In this document: one piece after another, positions 29,966 to 38,816 of the stretch
Layout of the letters: each line of letters opens with the position of its first letter
Numbering within the stretch: position 1 is the stretch's first letter
Assembly: GCF_001641335.1 (NCBI RefSeq)
Contig: NZ_LVEM01000002.1
Span: 1,622,124 to 1,686,123, forward strand
Length of the DNA: 64,000 nucleotides
Direction of reading: 5' to 3'
Source: Bradyrhizobium stylosanthis
Lineage (GTDB): Bacteria > Pseudomonadota > Alphaproteobacteria > Rhizobiales > Xanthobacteraceae
Translations under genes and position numbers: made by a program
Notes under the pieces: generated by a model
What the model was told of the DNA's origin: nothing
What the model saw: the letters and a program-made list of their open reading frames with translations, nothing else
Databases searched by the model: none

Positions 29966-31750
29966 CTAAGTGTAAACGCCTTCAGCTTGCATGCCCTCTG
30001 ACTCAATCTGCCCCTTTACGTTGTTCAAATAGTCCTCCGCGTAAGACTGCGCCATCGAAACCGGCAGGCTGACGCCAGCCGTCGCGGCCTCCTGGATTGC
30101 CTGTTTCGCCAAGCCTTCGCGCATAGCTATTTTTACCTCCGGGCCGGAGATACAGCCGACCGCCTGCGCCGCAAGACTGAGCCCCGCTTCTTCCAGCGCT
30201 TGCTTTAGGTTGCCGCCTGTGATTGCGGTGTGCAAGAGATTGGCCGCTTGCGACTCGCTCTCGAGTACCATTGAGGCGAGATCCGTCAATTCGCCCAAGC
30301 CTGGGATGAAACCAAGTACACCGACTGCCGTCGCTGCCCAGTCGAGCACGTTCGAACCCACCTTCAGCACGCCGTCAAGCGCGTGCATGAAAGCGCCTCC
30401 GTTTTTTTTGGGTGATTTGATGTCGGGCTGATCCGTCACGCCCATCATCATGTCTGCGACGGCGGACTGCTCGACAGCCGTTTGAGCGACATGCGTCTTC
30501 AACTGGTGAGCGGTTCGGTTTGCTGCCGACATGTTGTTGAAGAACTGCTTGAAATCGTTGTTGCTGATGTTGCCGGAATCAACGGTATGGCCTCCGCCGA
30601 AGTCGAAGAACTTGTGGTGGGTATGATAGCCGGTGATCGCATTGTTCATTAAGCCGAAGATGAGAGGATCCGAGAGCAACTGGGAGGCCGCCTTTCGCAC
30701 CTCCGGAGCGAGACTCTTATCATCGACCATGCTCGCCAGCTTGTCGCGGGTTAGGTCACCCTTCTCGAAAAAAGCCCCTTGGTTCTTGTTGATCGTACCT
30801 AGCGTATCCAACTCGGCTTGCGTCAGGTTCATCGATGATGAAGCAACCTGCAAGAAGTCCTCTTTGTGAACTTTATCTACCGAGCCACCGTACAACTGTT
30901 TCCATTCGTCCGGATGACTAAGGAAGTATTGCGCCGCCGCGAGAACCTGAGGGGGGGATTTGCCGGTTTTGGCATCGCCATCGACGATCTGCTGGAAATC
31001 GGCCAGGCTCAGGTTCTTCGGCAGGTTATCGGAATACAGGTAGAGTTCGCGTAATGCATCAGTCTGGGTCATGACCGATGGCTGGCCATTTCCGGTGCCA
31101 TCCGATGGAATGTAGTTATGCTCGTAGCTCTGGGCCTGCTGCCCCTGGAATGCGGCAACCTGTGAGTGATGGTCGGAAAAGCCGGAGAGATCGCCTGCCT
31201 TGATCTTTCCGCCGCAGCGGCCATCGCCTTGCGAGCCTATTGCGTAGAAGAGCTCCGGGTCCTGCTGCAGTTCCTCGATCGCCCCCTTTAGATCCGGCGG
31301 TGTCGAGGGATCGTTGGCCAAATCTCCGAGGGACTTCCAATCGAGCGGACATTTGTCTTTATGGCGGTTCAGCACCGACACAATCCGCAACTCGGCATCA
31401 GTCAGCGTGCCGCTGTTCCATGTGATCCTTGAGCTGGGTACCGGCTCGGTTGCACTCGCAGCGGGGCTGCCAGCAGAGGGGGGCTCCGGGGCCTGCCCAG
31501 ATGCAACCAGTGCGGCCCTAAGATCTGGTGGTAGGATATTCCACGCCTCGTGCGCGAGTCCCTCCGCTAATTGTTTGGTCGACTCTGCCGGCGACAGATC
31601 TTGTGGCGCGGGGCCGACGGTATCTTTCAAGGAGTAGTTCGCCAGCATCGTCTCGAAGCTAGAAAGCTCCTGCGCCGACGGCAGCCCGGGAGCAAGCCCT
31701 GAGAAAGCTGCGGTTGAAGTAGGGGCTAGCGATAGGTCGGTGAGTGACAT
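29966..31750 (-). CDS. nopX: T3SS translocon protein NopX (NolX)
   Basis: A 594-residue protein related to HrpF of Xanthomonas. It is started at ATG 31750 (MSLTDLSLAPTSTAAFSGLA) with AGGA nine bases upstream; the frame extends to 31780 without a better site. Two internally similar halves contain LRIVSVLNRHKDKCPLDWKS, LSGFSDHHSQVAAFQ, LDTLGTINKNQGAFFEKGDL and HKFFDFGGGHTVD. The C-terminal third has hydrophobic segments (NVLDWAATAVGVLGFIPGLG) that may insert into the host membrane. NopX is secreted by the Rhc system and thought to help deliver effectors across the plant membrane. It has its own tts box 190 bases upstream. Confidence 0.95.
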   Translation of the reverse strand: MSLTDLSLAPTSTAAFSGLAPGLPSAQELSSFETMLANYSLKDTVGPAPQDLSPAESTKQLAEGLAHEAWNILPPDLRAALVASGQAPEPPSAGSPAASATEPVPSSRITWNSGTLTDAELRIVSVLNRHKDKCPLDWKSLGDLANDPSTPPDLKGAIEELQQDPELFYAIGSQGDGRCGGKIKAGDLSGFSDHHSQVAAFQGQQAQSYEHNYIPSDGTGNGQPSVMTQTDALRELYLYSDNLPKNLSLADFQQIVDGDAKTGKSPPQVLAAAQYFLSHPDEWKQLYGGSVDKVHKEDFLQVASSSMNLTQAELDTLGTINKNQGAFFEKGDLTRDKLASMVDDKSLAPEVRKAASQLLSDPLIFGLMNNAITGYHTHHKFFDFGGGHTVDSGNISNNDFKQFFNNMSAANRTAHQLKTHVAQTAVEQSAVADMMMGVTDQPDIKSPKKNGGAFMHALDGVLKVGSNVLDWAATAVGVLGFIPGLGELTDLASMVLESESQAANLLHTAITGGNLKQALEEAGLSLAAQAVGCISGPEVKIAMREGLAKQAIQEAATAGVSLPVSMAQSYAEDYLNNVKGQIESEGMQAEGVYT

Positions 31751-31929
31751 TATACATCCTGTGGTGTGAGATTGCGCCACGGTCGTGTGGTGCAGCCCGA
31801 GATCGCGAGGAAGTAGTATCGATGGGCAGATCCGATCAGTTGCTCCCGGTTAATCGGTGCGTCCGCAGCCTGATGTCTGCGAGAACCTAAAGCAGCGTCG
31901 TCGTCTGTGTACTTTGCTCGATATCGTAG

Positions 31930-31959
31930 GATTGATTAGCTTTCGAGAAGCTGACGACG
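31930..31959 (-). promoter_or_regulatory. tts box of nopX
   Basis: On the minus strand: CGTCGTCAGCTTCTCGAAAG followed by CTAATCAATCCTA, an excellent match to the tts consensus. It lies about 185 bases before the nopX start and between nopX and rhcC1, in nopX orientation. Confidence 0.93.
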
Positions 31960-32268
31960 CTTAGAAGAATTCTGAATCAACTTAAAGGCGCCCAATGCTG
32001 CAGCGTCTTGTTGAGTGCCCCTATTGCGCTGATTTGTTGCGCGGTCGCGCGTCCTGCTGCGGGCATCGGTAACAACAAGAACTCGGTGGATCAGTCGCAT
32101 TCGCTGGTTCGTGCAAAAATGCCACCCTGATTTCGCGGCGTCCCATGGTCGACCGGCTGGAAGAACGCGGCACACCCGCGTCTCGCGGCAGGAGCTACCG
32201 GAAAGCTGACCTTGACCAAGCATACGGCGAGCGTACTGCGCTCCTTCCCAAGTCAATCCAGGCGTAGC
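31960..32268. other. Spacer between rhcC1 and the nopX promoter
   Basis: About 310 bases. A minus-strand frame (31936-32256) covers the tts box and has no family features. Nothing else is seen. Confidence 0.4.
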
Positions 32269-32973
32269 TCATCTCTGACCTGGACCAGGCGCCTGAACGA
32301 CGCTGTCATGTTGTGGCGCCGCAGACGAGAGAGGGATTTCAGGTCGTCCACCACGAATGACCGTACTTGAGGCCCCGCGAAACAGCATCAAAACCGACTC
32401 GTGTGCCCGCTTTTCCACCATCGTGGAGTTTGGCCGCGCCTGTGCCTCCGTCACTAGGCCTTTGAGCGTTTCGTCCACAAGCGCGATAAACCGAGGGGGA
32501 CCGGAAGCGAAGACGAGCCCATCTCCCGGTGCGGCTCTCACGACGTAGCGCTCGTCGGAGATGTTAAGTGCATCCAATGCCGACTTCAACGAATTCAAAG
32601 TGATCGGATTCAAGACAAGCAGACGGCTTTGCGCCTCGCTTGCGTGGGATAGGTAAAGCACCAGCCCATCGTAGTACCATTGAAGATTGTAGAGATTAGT
32701 CAAACGGTCCAGGAACTCTCGCGGTGCCAGGTCCGGCATTCGCCCGCGAATTCGTCCCTTCACCTCGGGGCTGACATTGACTCGGATATTCAAATTGTTG
32801 CCGAACTCCTGCAATGCGGCCGCGAGGTCCTGGTCCAGAACCGTGTAACTATAGGGAGCCGATGGCAGCGACAGCGGGGCGGCGAGAGCCCTAACGAGAC
32901 CCAAAAAAATGAAAATTCCAATGTATAGAAGGCTCTTCAAGATCTGCAGCCTCGTGGCTCGGATGAGGATCAA
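32269..32973 (-). CDS. rhcC1: T3SS secretin N-terminal half RhcC1 (NolW)
   Basis: A 234-residue exported protein. A hydrophobic signal sequence (SLLYIGIFIFLGLVRALAAP) is followed by the secretin N0/N1 domains: YSYTVLDQDLAAALQEFGNN, LNIRVNVSPEVKGRIRG and LDRLTNLYNLQWYYDGLVLY. Rhizobial T3SS have the secretin split into two genes; this one holds the periplasmic N-domains and RhcC2 (42.7-44.1 kb) holds the pore-forming part. It diverges from nolB and shares the 190-base region with the tts box at 33087. Confidence 0.93.
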   Translation of the reverse strand: MILIRATRLQILKSLLYIGIFIFLGLVRALAAPLSLPSAPYSYTVLDQDLAAALQEFGNNLNIRVNVSPEVKGRIRGRMPDLAPREFLDRLTNLYNLQWYYDGLVLYLSHASEAQSRLLVLNPITLNSLKSALDALNISDERYVVRAAPGDGLVFASGPPRFIALVDETLKGLVTEAQARPNSTMVEKRAHESVLMLFRGASSTVIRGGRPEIPLSSAAPQHDSVVQAPGPGQR

Positions 32974-33086
32974 CGGTGTTTGGCGCTAGAGAACGCGCGC
33001 CAAAATTTGTCCGTCAATCTGAAGCCGAAAATTCGGCGCAAATTGGAAGCCAAGCGCAATTTTAAATGACGGTGTTCGAGATTCCT

Positions 33087-33120
33087 GTCAGCTTTTTGTC
33101 AGCTGGCTTCTCTAGGCTCG
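33087..33120 (+). promoter_or_regulatory. tts box of the nolB-rhcU operon
   Basis: GTCAGCTTTTTGTCAGCTGG, a tts box with some departures from consensus (TTGTCAGCT in place of TCGAAAGCT), 78 bases upstream of nolB and facing it. It lies in the divergent rhcC1-nolB spacer and may serve both directions, as in other rhizobial T3SS. Confidence 0.82.
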
Positions 33121-33164
33121 TGGGCCGACGACGGCAACGCAGCTAATCTCATCACGAGAGAGCA

Positions 33165-33680
33165 ATGATTTCTTCTACGATGTTGGGCATTATACCGATC
33201 TCTGCCAACCCCGCTGAATGTCCCTCTGAGGTCTGTTCATCGGCGCAAGACAGGTTTCATGAGAGTCTTGCGCAGGCGGCTTCGAAGCAAGATCCGGCCT
33301 CTTCGGTGAGTGGTGGCGTGCCGGCTCCGTCGGAAGTTGAACGTGCCGTCACACAGGCAAGTCCGCTCGGCGAGCGCGTTCTTCAGAATCTTTCTGCAAT
33401 ACACAGAGGCAGGCTTTTTTCTGCGAATGCACTTCCTTCGGCGGCCGCCGGCGACCCGGCTCGTCCGAAGAGTCTCGAATTTGGGCCGGCCGCGCGGCCG
33501 GTCTTGCGTTCGCACGAAGTTGAAATGCATCCGGTCGGCAAGCCGGAAGACGTGGATCATTTCCAATCGACATTGGCAAATCTGAAGGATGCTTACAACG
33601 GTGTCATTCAGGTTTCGCTCGTTTCCAAGAGTGCTGGCGCCGTAAGTTCATCTCTGAACAAGCTGCTATCAGCGGGCTAG
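33165..33680 (+). CDS. nolB: T3SS protein NolB/NopB (SctI-like)
   Basis: A 171-residue protein with a polar, Ser/Ala/Pro-rich N-terminal two thirds and a C-terminal helical region (LANLKDAYNGVIQVSLVSKS, then SSSLNKLLSAG) like inner-rod/SctI proteins. NolB (NopB) is found with the rhizobial pili and is needed for secretion. It is the first gene of the nolBTUV-rhc operon behind a tts box; nine bases separate it from rhcJ. A second ATG lies five codons downstream. Confidence 0.9.
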   Translation: MISSTMLGIIPISANPAECPSEVCSSAQDRFHESLAQAASKQDPASSVSGGVPAPSEVERAVTQASPLGERVLQNLSAIHRGRLFSANALPSAAAGDPARPKSLEFGPAARPVLRSHEVEMHPVGKPEDVDHFQSTLANLKDAYNGVIQVSLVSKSAGAVSSSLNKLLSAG

Positions 33681-33689
33681 GCGGCGTCG

Positions 33690-34556
33690 ATGGCTCTCTT
33701 GACGCAGAGAAGGATCGATTTCGGGGCTCCGGCAGGAAGGTGGTTTCATGCATTTCTCCTATTCCCGCTTCTGCTCTCGTTGGCCGGTTGCAAGGCCGAC
33801 CTCTATACTAAAGTTCAGGAGCGCGAAGCCAACGAAATGCTTGCTCTTCTCCTTAGCAAGGGCGTCGATGCCGTCCGTGTTGTCGGTAAGGATGGTACCA
33901 GCACGATTCAAGTCGAAGCAAAGCAACTTGCCTTTTCGATCAACCTGCTGAATGACCAGGGCTTGCCGCGCCAACCTTTCAAAAGCCTTGGGGAGGTGTT
34001 CAAGGGGGCGGGCCTGGTTGCCTCCCCGGTCGAGGAGCGCGCCCGCTATGTTTACGCTCTAAGCGAAGAGTTGTCGCGCACGATCAACGATATCGATGGT
34101 GTTCTCTCGGCTCGTGTGCATGTTGTTCTGCCGAAGAATGACCTTTTGCGACAAGATGCTACTCCGTCCTCGGCGTCGGTCTTTATTCGACATGACTCCA
34201 ATGCAAAGCTCTCCGCCTTGCTACCCCAGATCAAGATGCTCGTCGCTAACAGCATCGAAGGGCTATCATACGACAAGGTAACAGTCGTGTTCGTGCCGGT
34301 TGAGCGGGCTCAACATGAGCTGTCGTCTGTGCCAGCAGCTGCTGCGGGGCAATCAGGCAAGCTTGTGTCGACCCCCTTTCTTGCGGTGGGTATCGGAGGG
34401 GCCGGCGCCGCCTTGGGCGTCTTATGCTACTTGCTGCTGAGCACGCGTGTGCGCCAGCTCGGTCAATTCTTGCGGAAAGTGGCAAATCTCGGCCCAGGTG
34501 CGAGTATGCGCGCGGTCAAAACTGCCGGTAAAAAGCTGAACTCGGATTCGAGATAG
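33690..34556 (+). CDS. rhcJ: T3SS inner-ring lipoprotein RhcJ (NolT, SctJ)
   Basis: A 288-residue YscJ/SctJ family lipoprotein. A signal peptide ends in the lipobox LSLAGC. Ring-building domains follow (VQEREANEMLALLLSKGVDA, VEERARYVYALSEELSRTIN and VLSARVHVVLPKNDLLRQ). A C-terminal membrane helix lies near residues 235-255 (FLAVGIGGAGAALGVLCYLL). It forms the periplasmic-face ring with SctD. Second gene of the operon, between nolB and nolU. The symbol nolT is the older name. Confidence 0.96.
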   Translation: MALLTQRRIDFGAPAGRWFHAFLLFPLLLSLAGCKADLYTKVQEREANEMLALLLSKGVDAVRVVGKDGTSTIQVEAKQLAFSINLLNDQGLPRQPFKSLGEVFKGAGLVASPVEERARYVYALSEELSRTINDIDGVLSARVHVVLPKNDLLRQDATPSSASVFIRHDSNAKLSALLPQIKMLVANSIEGLSYDKVTVVFVPVERAQHELSSVPAAAAGQSGKLVSTPFLAVGIGGAGAALGVLCYLLLSTRVRQLGQFLRKVANLGPGASMRAVKTAGKKLNSDSR

Positions 34557-34566
34557 GCGGAATCTA

Positions 34567-35199
34567 GTGGCAGTATTGATGACATCGACAGAACCAAATC
34601 GTTCGCCAGGCCCACATACAGATCGCCCTCGCGAGTTTGCTGCCTTGATCCATCCAAGCCGTTTTGCCGCGCATCTCGATCCGTTACTGACGCCTTCCAC
34701 CGTGCTGCAGTTGCAGAAAACCCCCAGACTGCAGGAAAGGCTAGCCGCTTTACTGCTCGGCAGTGAACTGGTCTCGAACGGAAGTAACCGGGGAAGAGAC
34801 GTTCTGCTCGGGCATGATCCGCGTCGCGCGTCACTACTTGCCGGCAGTATCTGGCACGCCCGTTCGGTGCTCAACTTGGTGTCAAAGCATGATCTTGCTC
34901 TTCTGATCGAAAATATTGGTGCGGAAGCACATCTTTGCGCTATTCGACACTTGTCCAGTGCCGTCGCAACCGAAGCGGTTGTCGATCCGGAGCAACTTTC
35001 GCAACGGATTGAACATGACGGATATGCCTGCCTTGGTGCCTGGCTCGAACAAGCGTCGGAACTTGACCGTGCCCGCGTGCTTCTCTGCTTGCCTGTCGGG
35101 ACCGCCGCGGAGCAGCCAGCCGCCGAACACCACGAGGCCGCAGGCCAATTGCTGTCCTTGGTGATGGCTCAATTGGCCGCGGAGAGACGGCCCGCATGA
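34567..35199 (+). CDS. nolU: T3SS accessory protein NolU (SctK)
   Basis: A 210-residue cytoplasmic protein, starting with GTG at 34567 or ATG at 34579. Conserved parts include FAALIHPSRFAAHLDPLLTP, LQERLAALLLGSELVSNGSN and DHDGYACLGAW-like IEHDGYACLGAWLEQ. SctK proteins link the C-ring (SctQ) to the membrane ring. It begins ten bases after rhcJ and its stop overlaps the nolV start by four bases (ATGA), so translation is coupled. Confidence 0.92.
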   Translation: MAVLMTSTEPNRSPGPHTDRPREFAALIHPSRFAAHLDPLLTPSTVLQLQKTPRLQERLAALLLGSELVSNGSNRGRDVLLGHDPRRASLLAGSIWHARSVLNLVSKHDLALLIENIGAEAHLCAIRHLSSAVATEAVVDPEQLSQRIEHDGYACLGAWLEQASELDRARVLLCLPVGTAAEQPAAEHHEAAGQLLSLVMAQLAAERRPA

Positions 35200-35819
35200 C
35201 CAGGAATGACCTAGCATTGCCAGAACGCCCGCAGATACGCCCGCTGGGTCCCCTCATACCAGCCTCGGAACTTGCTATCTGGTCCGATGCGGTACGGACG
35301 CGCGCGCTAGCAGAGCGGTATCTACAGCAGGTTCGCAACTGGGCAAGCAAAGCTTATCAGCGCGAGCGGGCACGCGGCCACTCCGAAGGCCTGAGGACAG
35401 GCTCGGACGAAATGGCGCGGCTGGTTGCCCGGGTTGCTTGTGAGGTCGCGCGGCGAAAAGCCGTGCTCGAACAGGAATTGCCACAGCTCGTCATGGAGAT
35501 CTTATCTGGCCTGGTAGGCTCCTTCGATCCGGGCGAATTGTTAGTGAGGTCCGTTCGTCATGCCATCGAGCAAAGATATGGCAGCGCGGAAGTGTGTCTA
35601 CATGTATGTCCTGTGAACGCCGATGCGCTGATACGCGAATTCGCGGCGTTTGATGGAACGGATGGTCGACCGAAAGTTCGAATTGATTCGGACCCGACTC
35701 TGACACCGGATCAGTGTGTATTGTGGAGCGAGTTTGGCAATGTCGATCTAGGACTTGCCGCGCAGCTCCGCACATTGCGGCTGGGCCTTAGCCGGTCTTC
35801 ACAGGAAGGCCAATCTTGA
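35196..35819 (+). CDS. nolV: T3SS ATPase stator NolV (SctL)
   Basis: A 207-residue protein of the FliH/SctL family that holds the ATPase RhcN to the C-ring. The middle is Arg/Ala/Glu-rich and helical (AYQRERARGHSEGLRTGSDE, then VARVACEVARRKAVLEQELP). The C-terminal domain ends in NVDLGLAAQLRTLRLGL, the part that binds the ATPase. ATG overlaps the nolU stop. The following rhcN seems to start at a TTG that overlaps the nolV stop. Confidence 0.93.
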   Translation: MTRNDLALPERPQIRPLGPLIPASELAIWSDAVRTRALAERYLQQVRNWASKAYQRERARGHSEGLRTGSDEMARLVARVACEVARRKAVLEQELPQLVMEILSGLVGSFDPGELLVRSVRHAIEQRYGSAEVCLHVCPVNADALIREFAAFDGTDGRPKVRIDSDPTLTPDQCVLWSEFGNVDLGLAAQLRTLRLGLSRSSQEGQS

Positions 35820-37171
35820 CCACGCAACCAACGGACCATGACGATGCGGCTGGTGAAGGAGCTATGCACGCGGCGTTATCATCTCTGAGATCTACGGCAA
35901 AGCACGTCAATACGCGCGCCGTGCGCGGACGGATCACAAAGGCCGTCGGCACCTTGGTTCATGCCGTGTTGCCGGGAGCCCGTGTTGGGGAACTGTGCCT
36001 GTTGCAGGATCACAATACCGGATGGTCACTTGAGGCGGAGGTTATCGGTCTGCTCCCCGAGGGCGTGTTGCTCACGCCAATCGGCGACATGATAGGCCTG
36101 TCTAACCGCGCGGAAGTGGTGCCGACCGGGCGGATGCAGGAAGTCTCAGTTGGCCCCGATTTGCTTGGCCGCGTCATCGATAGCTTCGGCCGGCCCCTCG
36201 ACGGCAAGGGTCCGATAAAGACGGCTCACACTCGCCCCCTCCGGGGTAGGGCGCCCAACCCAATGAGGCGGCGTGGCATTGAGCGGCCCTTTGCGCTCGG
36301 TGTCCGCGTGCTCGACGGACTTCTGACGTGTGGCGAAGGCCAGCGGATTGGGATCTATGGAGACGCTGGTTGCGGCAAGTCGACACTAATGTCACAAATT
36401 GTTAAAGGCGCGGCCGCCGACGTGACCATAGTTGCGCTCATAGGAGAGCGCGGACGTGAGGTGCGTGAATTCATCGAGCGCCATATTGGCGATGCACTCG
36501 GTCGTACGATTGCCGTCGTTGAGACTTCCGACCGATCAGCAACCGAGCGCGCGCAATGTGCTCATATGGCGACGGCACTCGCCGAGTACTTTCGTGATCA
36601 GGGATTGCGCGTCGTTCTCATGATGGATTCATTGACACGCTTTAGCCGGGCGATGCGTGAGATCGGGCTTGCCGCGGGAGAACCTCCGACGCGGCGCGGC
36701 TTTCCTCCGTCCGTCTTTGCGTTGCTGCCGGGTCTATTAGAGCGTGCCGGTATGGGCGAGCACGGCTCGATCACGGCCTTCTATACCGTGCTTGTCGAAG
36801 GTGACGGCACAGGCGATCCAATCGCCGAAGAGTCTCGCGGTATTCTCGATGGTCATATCGTCCTTTCACGCGCGCTCGCCGCACGAGAGCATTTTCCGGC
36901 CATCGACGTGCTGTCGAGCCGAAGTCGAGTGATGGATGCGGTCGTCTCTGTGCCACATCGCAAGGCCGCCTCTGTCTTCCGTGACCTGCTCTCGCGCTAT
37001 AATGAGGCCGAGTTCTTGATCAAGGTCGGTGAATACAAGCAAGGGGGCGATCCGCTAACTGACCGCGCAATAGCCTCCATCGAGGAGCTGCTGAATTTCT
37101 TGCGTCAGGGGCAGGATGAGCTGTCCACTTTTGAGGAGACCGTCACGTGGATGTCGCGTCTGATCGCTTGA
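35816..37171 (+). CDS. rhcN: T3SS ATPase RhcN (SctN)
   Basis: A 451-residue F1-type ATPase that unfolds and releases substrates at the export gate. Walker A is GIYGDAGCGKST (about residues 179-190), Walker B VVLMMDSLTRFS, with GERGREVREFIE and FYTVLVEGDGTGDPIAEESR. The longest reading starts with TTG at 35816 inside the nolV stop and gives the size known for RhcN; an ATG at 35864 would remove 16 residues. The 3' end overlaps the next gene by 25 bases. Confidence 0.97.
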   Translation: MTTQPTDHDDAAGEGAMHAALSSLRSTAKHVNTRAVRGRITKAVGTLVHAVLPGARVGELCLLQDHNTGWSLEAEVIGLLPEGVLLTPIGDMIGLSNRAEVVPTGRMQEVSVGPDLLGRVIDSFGRPLDGKGPIKTAHTRPLRGRAPNPMRRRGIERPFALGVRVLDGLLTCGEGQRIGIYGDAGCGKSTLMSQIVKGAAADVTIVALIGERGREVREFIERHIGDALGRTIAVVETSDRSATERAQCAHMATALAEYFRDQGLRVVLMMDSLTRFSRAMREIGLAAGEPPTRRGFPPSVFALLPGLLERAGMGEHGSITAFYTVLVEGDGTGDPIAEESRGILDGHIVLSRALAAREHFPAIDVLSSRSRVMDAVVSVPHRKAASVFRDLLSRYNEAEFLIKVGEYKQGGDPLTDRAIASIEELLNFLRQGQDELSTFEETVTWMSRLIA

Positions 37172-37698
37172 AACCGCTCGAAGCATCAAAATTGCGGCTG
37201 GTGAAGGACATGAGGGAGCGAAGCGCGCTTCGTCAGTTATCCAATATGCAAGCCAAACGCCAGATCGCGGTTGAAGCCGTGGAGAGAGCCTCCGAGAATC
37301 TGGTAAGCGCCGAGAAACGCCGCGCAATGCTCGAAGCTGAACTTTATCTGGCCTTGGCATTGTCTGATACGATGTGCGTCAGCGAACTCGATCGTCGGTG
37401 CCATCTCGCCATTGGGCGACTCACGGCTGAGATCGCTGTGGCACGTCAGGCGCTTGAACAGGCGCGCATCACTCAAGATGAGGTCCAGGCCGCGGTTGAT
37501 GAGGCGTGGGCCGTGTGGGCCAAGCGTTCGGCGGCGAGTCAGAAATGGCAGAAGATTGAGTGCGATGCTCAGCGCACGACCAATGCTCGTTCCGAGTACG
37601 CAGCTGAAATCGAAACGGACGATGACATCTTGCTGCGGTACAAGGGCGGATCGCGCAGCAGGGCGGCTGGCGATTCAATCTTTGGCGATCCAATCTGA
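37147..37698 (+). CDS. T3SS stalk protein SctO (YscO-like; y4yJ type)
   Basis: A 183-residue, almost wholly helical coiled-coil protein (RQLSNMQAKRQIAVEAVERA, KRRAMLEAELYLALALSD and ARQALEQARITQDEVQAAVD), as expected for SctO, the central stalk that links the ATPase ring to SctV. It starts with GTG at 37147 within the end of rhcN, and its stop shares a base with the rhcQ ATG. Called RhcO by position; sequence identity of this family is low, so the assignment rests on helix content, length and gene order. Confidence 0.82.
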   Translation: MDVASDRLKPLEASKLRLVKDMRERSALRQLSNMQAKRQIAVEAVERASENLVSAEKRRAMLEAELYLALALSDTMCVSELDRRCHLAIGRLTAEIAVARQALEQARITQDEVQAAVDEAWAVWAKRSAASQKWQKIECDAQRTTNARSEYAAEIETDDDILLRYKGGSRSRAAGDSIFGDPI

Positions 37699-38816
37699 TG
37701 GCTGCTTGTCTTATGCCGGAGCAAACTTCCCCTTCTGTGGAATTGAGCGCCGATAATGTGCTGGGTGAACCCGCTCTGTTCGATCCTCCGGTAAGATTGT
37801 CGCATACCGTTGTCTCATGGCTCAATGAGATCGCCGCTCGACGCACGATTCTGAAGAGCCACCTTGGCGATACGCCGATATCGATGCGGATGAACCGGCT
37901 CGTCTGGCAGGCACAGCCATCGGCGGCGTCGATGCTCGACTGCGTATTTCGCATCGGGACCGAAACGGCCATCTTCTCGTTGCCACGCCCGCTGGTGTTG
38001 TCGCTGATTTCGACGGTGCAGCATGGCCTTAGCCTACCTTCGGACCCAGCCCGCTCTCTCGTCCTCGAACTTGCGCTTGAACCGTTGCTCGTTCAACTGG
38101 AGAACTTGTTAGCGCAAGATTTGCAAGTTATCCGGATCGACGAAGCAACGACGCAAGGCCCTCATCTGGAACTGGACATCGCCTACGGGTCGCTTACGAG
38201 CAAGGCGCGCCTTTTCCTATTCTCGTCCCTCGACGGTCGGGTCCCGCCTGCATTCTGTACGTTAGGCGAGTTGCTTGGCCAATTGCCCCGAGAGATGCAT
38301 AAGCTTTCTCCGGAATTGCCTATCATGGTTGCCGGAGAAATTGGCTCGCTATGCGTGTCCGTTGGGCTTGTTCGACAAGCACAAGCTGGCGACGCGCTGT
38401 TGCCGGAGGTCATTCCCCTTGCACGCGGCCAGGTCATTCTCACTGCCGACAAATTGTGGACCCCGGCCGAGGTCGCTGACGACAGACTGATCCTGCGGGG
38501 ACCGTTCCGCCTGCAACCCCACCCTTTAAAGAGTGCATGTATGACGACACGAAACCAAGCACAGCCACCCACCTCCCTTTCGGAAACCGACATCGACAGT
38601 ATCGCGATTACGCTGGTGTTCGAATGCGGCCGTTGGCCAATCCCGCTGGGTACGCTGAGGGGCGTCAACGAAGGACATGTGTTCGAACTTGGCCGCCCCC
38701 TTGACGGTCCGGTCGACATTGTTGCCAATGGTCGATTGATCGGTCAGGGCGACATCGTGCGTGTCGGGGAGGAATTGGCTATCAGGCTACGTGGCAGGTT
38801 GGCAGTCAATGACTGA
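37698..38816 (+). CDS. rhcQ: T3SS C-ring protein RhcQ (SctQ)
   Basis: A 372-residue protein of the FliN/SctQ family, part of the cytoplasmic sorting platform. The N-terminal domain has MNRLVWQAQPSAASMLDCVF and LVLELALEPLLVQLENLLAQ; the C-terminal SpoA/SPOA2 domain (about 290-370) has ITLVFECGRWPIPLGTLRGV, FELGRPLDGPVDIVANGRLI and VRVGEELAIRLRG. An in-frame ATG at 38541, with AAAGAG seven bases upstream, could give a separate 91-residue C-terminal product as known for other SctQ proteins. The rhcR start lies within the last eight bases. Confidence 0.93.
   Translation: MAACLMPEQTSPSVELSADNVLGEPALFDPPVRLSHTVVSWLNEIAARRTILKSHLGDTPISMRMNRLVWQAQPSAASMLDCVFRIGTETAIFSLPRPLVLSLISTVQHGLSLPSDPARSLVLELALEPLLVQLENLLAQDLQVIRIDEATTQGPHLELDIAYGSLTSKARLFLFSSLDGRVPPAFCTLGELLGQLPREMHKLSPELPIMVAGEIGSLCVSVGLVRQAQAGDALLPEVIPLARGQVILTADKLWTPAEVADDRLILRGPFRLQPHPLKSACMTTRNQAQPPTSLSETDIDSIAITLVFECGRWPIPLGTLRGVNEGHVFELGRPLDGPVDIVANGRLIGQGDIVRVGEELAIRLRGRLAVND

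Noticed and set aside
31936..32256. A 106-codon minus-strand frame between rhcC1 and nopX
   Set aside because: It covers the nopX tts box and shows no protein family features.
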